The notes beneath the pieces were generated by a model. The model was not told the DNA's origin, searched no databases, and saw nothing but the letters and a program-made list of their open reading frames with translations. From the NCBI RefSeq assembly GCF_963576675.1, contig NC_088914.1, positions 15,045,001 to 15,109,000 of the forward strand: 64,000 nt of DNA, given 5' to 3'. Each line of letters begins with the position of its first letter. Positions within the stretch are counted from its first letter, which is position 1. The position numbers and the translations under genes were made by a program. The stretch is from Euphorbia lathyris. Taxonomy: Eukaryota > Streptophyta > Magnoliopsida > Malpighiales > Euphorbiaceae. This document shows, in pieces, positions 1-11,416 of this stretch.

Positions 1-2
1 CA

Positions 3-83
3 AATCCGCCCACTGGAGGAGATAAGGGAGCCGCTGAAGGTGAGGAGGGTAATAGGGGTGAAGGAGAGGAAGCTGTAGTGTAG
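3..83 (+). CDS. C-terminal end of a possible antisense ORF in the Tat element
   Basis: An open plus-strand frame enters from before the window and ends at TAG 81-83. The 26 visible residues are rich in Gly, Glu and Ala and end in EEAVV. It lies between pol and the missing 3' LTR and is antisense to the element. Extra antisense ORFs in this position are known in some Tat-lineage elements. With only 26 residues seen, chance remains possible. Confidence 0.3.
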   Translation, partial: NPPTGGDKGAAEGEEGNRGEGEEAVV

Positions 84-742
84 TTTGATTTATATTTTGA
101 ACTGTTGTATGCAACAAACTGCCCGTATATATTAATTTTCTTTTACTTGCCGCTTTACCTACATGTGCGATTGTCGTTTTATTCCTTGTTGCCCCTTATT
201 TTCATATGTTACCCTTGTCTTTTGCCGACTTCATCCTTGTAATTCTTTGTAGTTAGTTTCGTTTTCGCTAGGGTGGCCAGACCCTTTTTGCAATTTTTTG
301 AGCAATTTTTTGAGTACTCGTTTATTCGCTTAATTTTATGCCTTATCTTATGATTTTTCTTTCGAAAATAATCATAAGGTTAATCATAAGGTTTTGCGAG
401 TGATGCGTAATCATGCATCCGCCTTTATTTAATAAGCAACACATTTATGTGTTTTTAAGATTAACCATAAGGTTTTGCGAGTGATGCGTAATCATGCATC
501 CGCCTTTCTTTAATAGGCAACACATTTATGTGTTTTTGTGATCATGTTGAAAAGGATCCGCATTCGGACGTAGTATATTGAATAAATGTAATAATTGAAT
601 ACCTTTATTGATAAAGAAAAAAGGCTTCTTATTACATGGGTACATAAACTGTGTGGGATCAAAGCCTCATTAAAACCTTTTATCAGAAAACCCATTGGGA
701 AAAACTCATAAAAGGAAAAAGAGTACTCGTCATTTCCTTGAA
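84..742 (-). other. 3' noncoding region of the Tat element
   Basis: AT-rich sequence between the end of the pol frame (743) and the antisense ORF end. It holds the 81-bp direct repeat at 380-537 and short T-rich runs. I see no gene here. Confidence 0.7.
380..537. repeat. Two-copy tandem repeat, about 80 bp unit
   Basis: The block 380-456 is repeated at 461-537 with only a few changes. Both copies contain aaggttttgcgagtgatgcg and end in acatttatgtgttttt. It lies in the untranslated 3' part of the Tat element. Confidence 0.85.
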
Positions 743-3700
743 CTACTCGGCCTGTTTATATAGGCGTAGATTCTCCAGATTCCAGGTGCGCGGGAGCTTT
801 TTGCCGCTCATTTCTTCTATTTCGAAAGTTGATGGTCCTAGCTTATTGGATACTTTGTATGGTCTGATCTAGTTGACGCCTAATTTGCCTTTACCTTCTC
901 TGGATTGTATTTTATCCGCTTTTTTCAAGACCAAGTCGTTCTCCTTGATTATCACTTTTCACACCCTTCTGTCATGATATTTCTTGATTCTATTGCGGTA
1001 CACTGCCATTTGCATGTAAGCTTTTTCCCTTCGTTCTTCAACAGAATCCAATGCATCCCTAATATTGATAGGATTTTGTGTGTCGCAATAATAAATTATC
1101 CGATCTGTAGGCGACTTGATTTCAATAGGCAGGACCGCTTCGGCTCCATAAACCAGCGAGAAAGGTGTTTCGCCCGTTGCTGCTTTTACAGATGTTCTGT
1201 ATGCCCATAGCATATGGGGTATCTCATCCGCCCAACCTGTTTTTTTATCACCTAGCCGCTTCTTGATTCCCTGAATCATGGCTCTGTTGGTAACCTCTGT
1301 CATACCATTCGATTGAGGATGATTTACAGAAGAAAAATGATTCTTGATTCCCATGCTTTCGCAGTATGTTTTGAATTTGACACAGTTGAACTGGGTGCCA
1401 TTGTCGGTTATAAGCTTTTGTGGGATTCCAAATCGCATGATAATGTTCTCTCGTAAGAACTCGATCATTCGCTCAGGTGTTTGAGCGGTTACTGCTTTTG
1501 CCTCTACCCATTTGCTGAAGTGGTTAACTGCGACTATCAAGTACTTCCTTTTCTTTTTCGTTTCTGGAAATGGGCCCACTATATCGATTCCCCATGTTGC
1601 GAATGGCCATGCCGTCATTATAGTGATTTGTTCGGCTCCGGGAACATGCTTTTCATTCGCATGGATTTGACAGCTGCGACATTCCGCAACCATCTTCTGG
1701 GAATCCTCCACCACCTTGGGCCAGTAATATCCCATCAACTTAACCTTTCTTGCCAACGCCGCCGAGGCTTCATGTGCGCCACAAATTCCTTCATGTAGTT
1801 CTCGCAGCACGTAGTCTCCTTCATTGCGGCTAATGCATTTCAACCATGGACATGTATACGATTTCCGATACAAAGTTCCATCTCGAATTGAGTATCTCGC
1901 TGACTGCCCAATTAGCTTTCTGGCTAAGCTTTTATCAACCGGCAAATCTCCATGTTCCAAATATTGGCGAATGGGCATCCGCCAATCTTCATCATCTACC
2001 CGTTCTTCGATGACCATAATCTGATCGACTTCAAACGCTGGTGCCGATCTTATCTCCAAATCGCATGCTTTTTGACTCCATGGTTCTCTACTCGCCGCTG
2101 CTTTTACCAATTCGTCAGCCTTTGTGTTTTGGCCCCGCGGAACATGCACCATTTCCCAAACGACTCCTTTGCGTGTTAACTCCTGCGTCAATCTGCCGAC
2201 CTCTTTATGGTATTTCACCAGATCCTCCTGTTTCACCAGATAATTTTTTGTGATCTGATTTATCATGAGTTTAGAATCGCTGTAGATTACCACTCTTTCT
2301 GGCATAAGTTCATTAAGCAACTTCAATCCGCATATCATTGCCTCATACTCTGCGGCGTTATTGGTAGTTTCGAAAGTTAACTTTGCCGCATAGTACAGGC
2401 GAATAACCTCCGGGCCTTTGATGACGACTCCCAGTCCAACTCCATCTGTGGATAATGCCCCATCTGTGAACATGCTCCACTCTTCTTTTTGTGCCTTTGG
2501 ACATTCGTCATCATCCCACGTGAACTCATTCACGAAATCGGCGAGTACTTGACTCTTTAGTGCTGGTCTTCCTTCATAGCGAATATCGAATTCTCCTAAG
2601 CGAATTGACCATTCCATCAATCGGCCGGATGCGTCAGGTTTTTGCAGTACCTTTCGCATTGGAATACCGGTTCTCACAATGATAGTATGCGCCTGAAAGT
2701 ATGGTTTTAATCTAGCCGCCGTGGTTATCACCGCGAGGGCCATTTTGTCTAACTTCGAATACCGGAGTTCTGCATCCTTCAAGACTTTGCTCACATAGTA
2801 CACTGGATATTGTTGTCCTTCTTCTTCTCGAACCATCACAGTGCATATCGCCATACTGGTGACGGATACATAAAGAAATAAATCTTCTCCATCCTCCGGC
2901 CTGCTCATTAAGGGCGGATAACATAGTAATCGTTTTATACCCTCAAATGCCTCTTGACAATCCGGCGTCCATTCAAAGGACTTAGATTTTTTGATGGCAT
3001 TGTAGAAAGGTAGACATCTCCTAGCTGAGCATGATATGAATCGCCCTAATGCCACCAACCGCCCATTCAGTCTCTGTACTTCTCTTATGTTCCTCGGTGT
3101 TTTCATCTCCATCACCGCTTTTACTTTCTCCGGATTCGCCTCAACTCCCTTGCCGCTAACAATGAAACCCAAGAATTTTCCTGCTCTTGCTCCAAACGTG
3201 CACTTTTCTGGGTTCAATTTGAGGCCATATTTGATCAGCACTTTCAGGATTTCTTTAATATCCTGTGGGTGATCTTGCATCTTCTTACTTTTAATGATCA
3301 TATCATCTATGTAGATCGAGAAGTTCTCACCTAACTTGTCTGAAAATATCTTGTTCATCATCCGCTGATATGTTGCTCCCGCGTTTTTCAGTCCAAAGGG
3401 CATCACCTTGAAGCAATAAGTTGCCTGATGAGTTATAAATGATGTCTTGATTTCATCTGCCTTCTCCATGGGTATCTGATGGTAACTGGATTTCACGTCG
3501 GTGAACGATAAAGCTTCAAATCCTGCCGTCCCATCTACCAATATATCAATGTTAGGTAGCGGATACATATCCTTCGGACAAGCTTTATTCAGATCTTTGA
3601 AGTCGACGCACATTCGGTACGTTCCATTTGGCTTTTTGACTAGCACTACATTGGCTAGCCACTCCGGATAGGTGACTTCTCGAATTGCATCTGATTTTAG

Positions 3701-4876
3701 CAAATCCGCCACAGCTTTTTCAATCGCCTTCTGCCTCTCTGGAGCGTGTCCTCTTTTTTTTTGTCGCACTGGGGTTGCACCTTTGTCCATATTCAAACGA
3801 TGGGTTGCTATGTCTGGACTTATTCCTTTCAGCACTTCATTTGGAGCTGTGAATGCCGACTCGCATTGGATCAACACCTCGGTAATGGCTTTCTTCGTTT
3901 CTTCTGGGAGTCCTGCCGCTATTCGTACGTTCTTGTCATTTGAGATGGCGAATAGTTCCGTCTCTCCCAATGCTTCCGCCGGCAACTTCTCATCAACCTT
4001 ATCCTCTTCATCTGGTCTTGGTTCAAGTGACAATGTATAGGCTTGTTGAGATACAAGTTGATCACCTTCCACTATGACTCGCCCTTGGTGTGTTGGCAAA
4101 TGTAACGTCAAATGCTTCATTGAGATGAGCGATTCCGTTTCCGATAGGAACGGACGCCCCAGAATTATGTTGTAGGCCAATGGGAGATCAATAATTGCGA
4201 ATTCTAGATCACCTCGCCATTTTAGATTCTTATCACCCATTTCTGCCTCCAACACCACCTGTCCACTTGTTTGAGATGATTGACCTCCAAAACCAGTTAC
4301 ATCCATGAATGTATGTTCCACTCGTTCGTCATTAATTCCCAGCTTGTTGAATGCAGTCCGAGTAATAACATTACAAGAACTGCCTGTATCAATAAGGACC
4401 CGCTTAACGTCCCATCCTTCCACGGCCATTGTAATCACCAAAGCATCCGCATGTGGCTCCGTGATTCGCGCAAATGAGTAATTGAGGGCATCCCCCCTAT
4501 GTGTATTGCTTTTTCGCTGTTCACGGCGAGCCCTTTTTGTTGGAGGCTCATAGATCCCGCCTGCTATCACGTTTATCACCCCTTTTTTCTGCTTCTTTTC
4601 TGGCCTTGCATCCCCTTCATACGGGAGCGTTGTTTTCTCGTCACTCGCCTCTTTTCTTACGAATTGACTCAGTTTGCCTCTCTCGATCAGCTTTTCAATC
4701 TCCTTCTTCAATTCATAGCAATCGTTTGTGTCATGGCCATTCAATCTGTGGAACCTGCAATATTTGTTAGGATATCTCCCCAAATTGGTTCGTCCCTTGG
4801 CCTCAGGAAACTGCACATCCTTTTTCAGGGGGCTTTTCTCAATCCAAAGTAGCACCTCATGACGAGTCGTGTTCAA
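743..4876 (-). pseudogene. pol: Tat-lineage pol (protease, RT, RNase H, aRNase H, integrase), broken
   Basis: The uninterrupted part (4876-959) encodes about 1305 residues. In order: a zinc-knuckle-like CRFH...H..C stretch near residues 40-53; aspartic protease DTGSS at 163-167; reverse transcriptase with YIDDM at about 522-526; a first RNase H (about 640-780); an archaeal-type RNase H with TDG (D805), AEYEA (E843), SDS (D867) and D921; and integrase with H1028, H1035, C1066, C1069 and the triad D1098, D1158, E1194. The frame hits TGA at 961-959, but in the same frame the usual integrase C-terminus continues past a second stop (TAG 871-869) to a natural TAG at 745-743. Both stops fit C-to-T type changes. 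There is no ATG at 4876: pol follows from gag by a frame change near the G-run at 4902-4890. Confidence 0.93.
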
Positions 4877-6378
4877 TGGTGTTTGGTATCCCCCCCCCCC
4901 CCTTGAAAGGAACGATTGCCCTTTCGAACAAAATTATCCTTGTAATGTGTTTGGTTTTGATGCCGTCGACCATCTGAAGTTTGTCTAGCCGCCTCCCGTT
5001 CTCGCCTTGTTTGAGCTCTATGCTCCCTGTTAACGTCGTCCACTTCCATGAATTCTTTTGCTATCTTCATGAGTTCAGCCACGGTGCGCGGCTTGTTCCG
5101 GATGATTTCCTCCCGCATGCTCCAATCCGTGGTTCCATCCGCCATGATATTGCGAATGCTCACTATATCCGGGTTATGTAACCGCACCAGAATATCATTA
5201 AATGCGATAACAAATTCCCTTAGGGAATTATAATTTCTCTGTTTGATCTCCTTTAGCTGCCTATCCGTCACATCCGCTGCTTTACAGCCCACGAACTTTG
5301 CACAGAAATCACGACTGTATTGATTCCAGTTGTGAATGGATTCAGTAGGTAAAGACCGAAACCAATCAGATGCCGCTCCGCCCAAAGTGGTCGAGAATAA
5401 TCTGCAAATTATTCTTTCACTCGCTCCTGCGACATCCATTAATTCTCTATAGTTCCTGACATGTGCTTCAGGATCAGAATTTGGGTCCCCATAGTATTTA
5501 GGTATCGCCGGCGCTTTTATCCTGTGATCTGGAATAAATTCCCGCAGCGATGGAGCGAAGGGCGAATCGCTCTGCACCTCTACTCTCGCCCTAGGTGTGT
5601 ACCCCATTCGCTCCATCATACTCTGCAGTTGATCCTCCAATTTAATATGGGGTATTCACCGATCCTCTTCCATCCGCTGCTGGTGAACTCTAGGTGGCAT
5701 CCACCCGCCAATTGGTGTTGAAAGTTGTTCCCGCCGTGGTTCTAGCCGCCGTCCAGTTATAGGATCAAAGTTCCAAGTGTGCTCCTGTCCAGACGTATTC
5801 ACCCCAGACGTCATCAACCCTGAATATCCGTGAACAAAGGGCTCCGTTTGTCGTAGCGGAAGGATTCCTGACATTCCCGGCGTCGGTTGGGATGTTTGCC
5901 AGGTCGGATGGATCGTCATACTAGGATCGTGATACGAGTAGTTGCCTGGGTGGCTGTGTGGGTTCATGCGACTACTCTGGCCTATCTGATTTGGCCCTCG
6001 AGATGGCTGCGGAAGCGCCGATATGGTGGCAGTAGTCGATGGTTGTGTGGAGATGACAACAGGTTGTTGAGGAGCAGCCGCCACGGCGTTATTGTGATCA
6101 GCGATTGCGGTTAGTAAACTAATCATCCGATCCCCCGCCGCTTGGCTCATATTTGAAGCCAAGACTTGTCCTGCCATTTGGACGAAATCGCTATTGGACA
6201 TCTCCATCTCAGTTTGCACTTGGACTTCCAATAATGGACTCAATTGTCCCGAAGGGTTCGTCGAGCTAGGCACCATAGGTTGTGTACTCGCAGGCTGCGA
6301 ATTCGCAGTCCGTGGACCCCTTGAGTTCATACTAGTTGATCTGGTTGTAACACCGGTTGTTCGTGATGGTTCTGACAT
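4873..6378 (-). pseudogene. gag: Tat-lineage gag, split by one in-frame stop
   Basis: The frame starts at ATG 6378, just inside the leader. It runs 240 codons of Pro/Ser/Gln-rich N-terminal region, then meets TGA at 5658-5656. The same frame continues without ATG into a typical retrotransposon gag core (residues such as ASDWFRSLP, W..YSRDFCAKF, Q...SLREFV), then an Arg-rich tail and a Gly run, ending at TGA 4875-4873. Reading both parts as one protein gives roughly 500 residues, normal for this group. The inner TGA follows CGG and probably arose from an Arg codon. The Gly run is coded by 13 consecutive G (plus-strand C at 4890-4902), the likely place where the reading frame for pol was lost or is shifted. 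Confidence 0.9.
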
Positions 6379-6444
6379 GTTCTTTGTGTACCTTTAACCA
6401 AATGTTGGTAAAAAAGGTCCACGCTCACCGCACCAATGATAACT

Positions 6445-6859
6445 TGTTGGATCCGATTAGATGATCTCCACCGTAGTTACCTGCAAAACAGAACCGGAGA
6501 CAGGATCTCCGGGTAAACTCTCCGACGATCAAGTCAGTTTTTGTAGGAGGGTTGGTAAATTGATAATAGTATTTCTGGAAAAATATGAACGTACCTCCCC
6601 CTCTGGCCTTATGGCTTTTTATAAGTGTTCTGAAGTAACCGCCGAGGGCGGTTCCTCCTTCTAGGCCACGTCCCTTACGTGGCAACAAACGTGTTTGAGT
6701 GGGAGTTAATGCTCCGTTTAGGATGTCGGGGTGGTTATTCGCTTTACCCGCTTCCTTTATTCGGAGCCCGTTTGATCTTGGACCATGGGTCTAAGTGTAG
6801 ATTGGGCCCGTGTTTATGATTCGGCCCGTTTTGGCTTCGCGGATCATCAGTTTCCAACA
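6445..6859 (-). repeat. 5' LTR of the Tat element
   Basis: Begins and ends with TG...CA and has short inverted ends (tgttgg / ccaaca). It directly follows the gag leader (6379-6444). The copia reading frame resumes at 6860, fixing the outer edge. The 5 bases after it (gtcct) should be the target duplication; the partner copy lies outside the window. Confidence 0.88.
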
Positions 6860-7342
6860 GTCCTTGAAGGATATAGTGATGCTGACCGGAATACCTTATA
6901 AGATGATTCCAAGGCTACTAGTGGCTATATTTTCAATATAGTTGGTGGTGCCGTTTCATGGAAGTCTAAGAAACAAACTATCCTAGCTCAATCAACCATG
7001 GAATCAGAACTGATTGCACTAGCTGTGGCTAGTGAAGAAGCAGGTTGGTTGAGAAGTTTGTTAGCTGAGATTCCCCTATGGGAAAAACCGATTCCAGCTG
7101 TATTGATCCACTGCGATAGTACCGCGGTTATTGCTAAGATTCAAAATCGTTATTGCAACGATAAGAAACGACAGATACGTCGTAAGCACAGCACTGTGAG
7201 AGAGCTACTCACTAAAGGATCTGTTAGAGTGGATCATATACGCTCAGAAGAGAATTTTGCTGATCCTTTGATAAAAGGATTAGCTATAGAGAAAGTCCAA
7301 AATACGGCAAAGAGTATGGTGTTGAAACACCTTTCCACATAA
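6860..7342 (+). pseudogene. Copia RNase H, C-terminal fragment
   Basis: The frame is open from the Tat boundary and reads VLEGYSDAD, meets an in-frame TAA at 6899-6901, then continues [21 protein letters not shown] and ends with [28 protein letters not shown] and stop at 7342. These are the hallmarks of the end of copia polyproteins. The stop stands where Ser is usual. The upstream reverse transcriptase part lies on the other side of the Tat insertion, outside this window. Confidence 0.93.
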
Positions 7343-7470
7343 TTTTGATTTGACAAAATTATTTAAGTATAAATTAAAATACATATTCTAAACACATTAA
7401 GTTTAAATGCTTTGATTTATTCTACTAATGTGTTTGTTCAATGTTGAGTATAAATGTTATAAGTCATAAG
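7343..7470 (+). other. Copia 3' untranslated region, first part
   Basis: AT-rich noncoding sequence after the copia stop codon. It continues after the inserted LTRs at 15,437. Confidence 0.7.
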
Positions 7471-8445
7471 GATTGGAATGCCCAAGCCCAATACGGAAGC
7501 TGATGCGGCTTCTCGCGAAACCTCACTAAGGGATAAGTGTACCCCGTCGTTATCAAGTAATAAATTTCTGGTTTAAGTCCAGGTTATCGTCCACAGTATT
7601 TATTTCTGCAAGTATCAAGCTACTAAGTCTCGGATGTTATCTAGGCTTAGGGGGGTTTTGAGTTTGGTTTTGTTAAATTAATCTACTCCTAGGTTGAATT
7701 GTGCTAATCCTAGCTAAATTATCTAATTCTAACTAAGTTATCTAATTCTAGCTAAGTTATTCTAAGCCTAACTAAATTACTCTACCCCTAATTGATCTTT
7801 CATTAATGAAACTATTCGAAGGAACATGGAATGATCGATAATAATTAAGATAGATTATCAAGTCTATTGAGTAAAACCTAATCCAAGTCACTTGTATTCA
7901 AGGCGATTAACCCTACTTACCCTCCTGAGGTTCCTAGCGCGTGATTCCCTAAGGCCGAAACTAGGTCTAAGGCTCAGTAAATTGGCGCTTAATCAACTAA
8001 GAGGTCATCAATCTCCTAGGCTCTAACTAGGTCAGATTCAGCTCGCAATATGTGCCTACTAGATTTTGGGGCTTTTGAATGAGTTAAACCAATTGAATAA
8101 AGCGTAAGACAAGAATTAGACAATAAACATAGAACAAAACAAGAGCTAAATTATTATTAAAGGCGAGATGATTGTCACAAGATACAATAAGACAAGTTCG
8201 GCAACTGTATCAAAGAGTACAAACATAGAAAGATGAAAGAAGATACAAAAATCCCTTTCAGGGAACCTGTTTACTCTGCAGCCGGCGACTTGATCTTAAG
8301 GACGGACCTTGATAATTCCTCGGTAGAAAGCTTTGAAGGAGCTTCAATGGAGTTTGAGGAAGATGGAGAAGATGGAGAGGAATTACAAGGGGAAAGCTTA
8401 AATAATTTACAAAAACGAAAGATTCTTAATTTACAATTGGAAATT

Positions 8446-8456
8446 CCTATTTATAG
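8446..8456 (-). promoter_or_regulatory. TATA box in the 3' LTR of the gag-only element
   Basis: Minus strand reads CTATAAATAGG. In this LTR copy it would drive transcription outward toward lower coordinates. Confidence 0.55.
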
Positions 8457-8572
8457 ACGCGTCTCGGGCCTCGTTTTGACCTAATTTCGTGTCCTTGTTG
8501 GTGTAGGAAGACGTGGGGCCGAACGTGGCTTTGTGGGGGCGGAATTGGTCTTTTTGACCAATTCCCGCAGGT

Positions 8573-8726
8573 CTGCTCGCCGAGCAGGAAAGGCTGCTCG
8601 CCGAGCAGAATTGCGACGAGCAGCCCCTGCTCGCCGAGCAGGCGCCTGGCGCCCTGCTCGGCGAGCAGGCCTCCAGAGGCCTGCTCGGCGAGCAGAAATG
8701 GCCCGGGGGGCCCTGCTCGCCAAGCG
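8573..8726. repeat. GC-rich palindromic repeats in the 3' LTR
   Basis: Five perfect copies of the 15-bp near-palindrome ctgctcgSCgagcag at 8573, 8594, 8627, 8654 and 8681, plus partial copies near 8615 and 8713. The middle bases alternate between gcc and ggc. Further palindromes (gcgcctggcgcc, aggcctccagaggcct) lie between them. Confidence 0.93.
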
Positions 8727-9128
8727 TTTTCGCCCGAAGCGCGCTCGATCCGTGCCGGATGACTTCCAAACCCTTTTTCGTCCGAACTTATACCTGCACA
8801 CGCATAAAAACTCCAGAAAACATTAGTCCAAAAGCCGAATTGATCCGTCAATCGCTTATTTTGAGCAAACGCTTCGTTTGGTGCGACTTTTGACGGACCA
8901 ATTAGCTTCAAAAGATAACGGAATTCTAATATGCGTGTTATTTCGGCTGTATTTGCCTAAATTGATCACAAAACGAGCCTAAACGACGAAAAGTAAATAG
9001 AATGCTTCCAATTTCTAACTAACTCACACAAAAGCATTTAAATGCGAGAATTGCTCGCTTATTAGCCAAATAAACCTAAAAACCGTCCTAAAACCGTACC
9101 CAAAGATAGGGGTTTTTGACCCCTATCA

Positions 9129-9140
9129 AACCTCCTCGCA
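9129..9140 (-). other. Polypurine tract of the gag-only element
   Basis: The minus strand reads TGCGAGGAGGTT directly before the 3' LTR start, the expected place and composition for plus-strand priming. Confidence 0.7.
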
Positions 9141-10839
9141 CTTAAAACTTTACTTGTCCCCAAGTAAACTAAAAAAACTAAACCCGCCATCACAAGCAAG
9201 CTAGAAAACTTCCCAGTTTGACTAGGTGCTTGACACAATTTCGAGCATCTGTAATTACATGCATTCGGAAATACAAAGTAGAGACACGATATCCAAGAGC
9301 TGCATTTCAATTACAATAGGTCATAGTTTTAAGTAAAAGGACACATGTTCAATTGAACGAGCTTGAGGGGATCGCTAAGTAAAACACCTCACCATAGGTA
9401 GTTCACTCATTCACACAATTTTGGTGGCTAAAGTGTTTACTCTCGGCTTATATTCTTGCTTAGGATTACGTTGCTTTTGAACGTTCATCCGAGTTCCTCT
9501 ACTATGATATATGACTCCGATGATATCAAAAACAGCCTCTAATTGGGGTTGTAATGTGGTTAGAGGGTTAAAGGTACAACAAAGGTTAAGTGTTCTAGCG
9601 CTACAACAACAAAGTTTAAATGGCTTTAGCAAATATGAAGTGATTGAGCTTTTTATTTGTCCCTTATTGTTTTCTTTTTGGGATGTTTTCTTTGAGACGT
9701 TTTTGATTTTTCTAAGAACTGGGGAATGGAGTTCTTCCCTTTTGTTCGTCTCTTTTCTTTTCTTTTTCTTTTTCTGTTTTTCTTCTTCTCTTTTTTTTTC
9801 TTTTGGAATAGTGATGCTCATTCACTTCTTAGCCTTTTGGCTTGCTACTATAATGCCATAAACAACGATAAAGCGCTAGAGAAAAACAAAGGCTCAATTT
9901 GAGCTTTGCAAAAACAAAGGTTAAGTAGCGAACTAAGTTGTGGTTCGCAAAAACGGGTTAGAACGAAAGAAAAATCTACAAACTACAAAAATGTCGGCTC
10001 AAAGGGGCTTCCTAGAGTGGATGAAAAAAGAAAAACAAGGTAAAGAAAAGGTTAATTCTAATGAGGCTGATTCATCGTTTATCATCTCAAATCATTGCAT
10101 GTAGGTTCAACACAGTATTAGGTGCAAAATCTGTAATCTTCCACAAGTCAAAGCATTCACACAAAAATGTCAAGAAAAAGAGCTTTTTTTGATGTTCGCT
10201 CTTAGGCTCAAATTCAGCTCACAATTCTTTGGGTTTCAATTTATGTGTACTAGTTTTCCCCAAACTCAAGTTTAATATCACATGCCTTCAATTCTTAAGT
10301 TATCTACCTAAGTAATGATTTTAGCATTTCTTCAAAAGTAGGGTCTAAATGCAAACTGTAGCTCATGCTTTTACAGATACAAGAGTTGTGTCCTACGCCT
10401 AAACTAGTTGTCATGCAATTTTAGATTCGGTTCTCAGCCCTCAAAGATAAATAACGAAGTTTAGATTCGAAGGAGGTTCACGGTTTTAGGTCCTAAACAT
10501 GCAAAAACATAAATAAAGCAAAAATAAAACACCAAAACGCAAACCTAAACTAGACACGACGCAACGAAAATTAAAAATTTATACAATTTTTGTAAGTTTG
10601 TCTACCCCTCCTCCTCACACTAAAATTATGCAATAAGTTCCAACATTGCATCATAAATCATGAAGTACGAGTGTAAAAAGTTAGGGTGGAGAAGAAAACT
10701 TACGGATTTTATCGCAATCGCAAAAGCTTGACGATTTGCGGTGGCAATTTTTTTTTTTATTTATTTCAGCTTCGTTCGGGATTTAAAAAAAAAATCTCGA
10801 AAAAATTCCTTATCGCGGTCGAGCACCGCCGCTGGGCAG

Positions 10840-11022
10840 CAGTGCCCAGCGGCGGGCTGGGCGCAGTGCCCAGCGGCCAGCGGCAGGCTGGCGCAGTGCC
10901 TAGCGGCGGGCTGGGCGCAGTGCCCAGCGGCGGGCTGGGCGTAGTGCCCAGCGGCGTGCTGGGCGCCAGCGCCCAGCGGCAGGCTGGGCGCCAGTGCCCA
11001 GCGGCGGGCTGGGCGCCAGCGC
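10840..11022. repeat. GC-rich minisatellite, about 24-30 bp unit, seven copies
   Basis: Tandem units of the form cagtgcccagcggcgggctg plus ggcg, with small length changes. Each unit contains gcccagc and gctgggc, which can pair. It stands out sharply from the AT-rich flanks. Confidence 0.88.
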
Positions 11023-11040
11023 GCGGCGAGTAGGGCCCTG

Positions 11041-11076
11041 CTCGCCGAGCTGGGCGGCAGTGCCCAGCTCGGCGAG
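11041..11076. repeat. Perfect 15-bp hairpin
   Basis: Arm ctcgccgagctgggc (11,041-11,055), 6-base loop ggcagt, and exact complementary arm at 11,062-11,076. It contains the same ctcgccgag core as the LTR palindromes. Confidence 0.9.
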
Positions 11077-11199
11077 CTGGGCCTCCTGAGGCCAAATTTT
11101 TTTTTTTTTTTTTTAACCTGAAAACTTAAAAAAATAAAAAATAAAAATAAAATAAAATAAAACTAAACAACAAAAAAATATATATTTATTTATTTAATG

Positions 11200-11245
11200 A
11201 TTTATTTTTTATTATTATTATTATTATTATTTTTATTAGTATTAT
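11200..11245. repeat. AT-rich (ATT)n microsatellite
   Basis: A run of attattatt units with one interruption, inside the retroelement interior. Confidence 0.75.
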
Positions 11246-11416
11246 TTTGTTTTTTTTTTAAACGAACACTTTAAAAAAAACGTAAAAGAAAACTAAAAAG
11301 ACTAAACTAAAAGATCAATGTATAATCTAAACAAACCTGAAAAGTTTTATTAAAACTTGGGTTGCCTCCCAAGAAGCGCTACGTTATAGTCGGCGAGCTC
11401 GACATAGAATTCCCGC

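Larger units (their letters stand above)
1..6859 (-). mobile_element. Ty3/gypsy LTR retrotransposon, Tat lineage, 3' end outside window
   Basis: Minus-strand element. Read 5' to 3' it has a 415-bp LTR (6859 to 6445), a short leader, gag (6378 to 4873), pol (to 743), and at least 740 bp of 3' noncoding DNA running off the window start. No second LTR is seen in the window, so the 3' LTR must lie before base 1 or be lost. The archaeal-type second RNase H domain after the normal one, and the lack of a chromodomain, place it in the Tat group. It sits inside a copia RNase H frame, which resumes in frame at base 6860. Gag and pol carry three in-frame stops and one frame change, so this copy cannot make a full polyprotein. 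Confidence 0.93.
7501..9128 (-). repeat. 3' LTR of the gag-only element
   Basis: Starts tgatgcggct and ends gacccctatca on the plus strand. It matches 12,598-14,271 base for base except for scattered changes and a missing block of about 46 bp in the GC-rich repeat region. Confidence 0.93.
9141..11416 (-). other. Noncoding interior of the gag-only element
   Basis: About 2.3 kb between the gag-like ORF and the 3' LTR. Mostly AT-rich, with a T-rich run near 9730-9800 and GC-rich minisatellites at 10,840-11,076. No polymerase domain is recognisable in any frame. Confidence 0.75.

Noticed and set aside
8233..8484. 83-residue plus-strand ORF, repeated at 13,330-13,581
   Set aside because: It lies antisense inside both LTRs, downstream of the LTR promoter, and is identical only because the LTRs are. 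No domain.
8431..8911. Overlapping Arg/Ala-rich ORFs in several frames, also at 13,528-14,054
   Set aside because: Produced by the GC-rich palindromic repeats; all frames are open at once.
9411..9821. Lys/Glu-rich ORF on the minus strand
   Set aside because: It comes from a T-rich run in the element interior and has no similarity to Gag or Pol.
10686..11095. Ala/Gly/Pro-rich ORFs on both strands
   Set aside because: By-product of the GC minisatellite.
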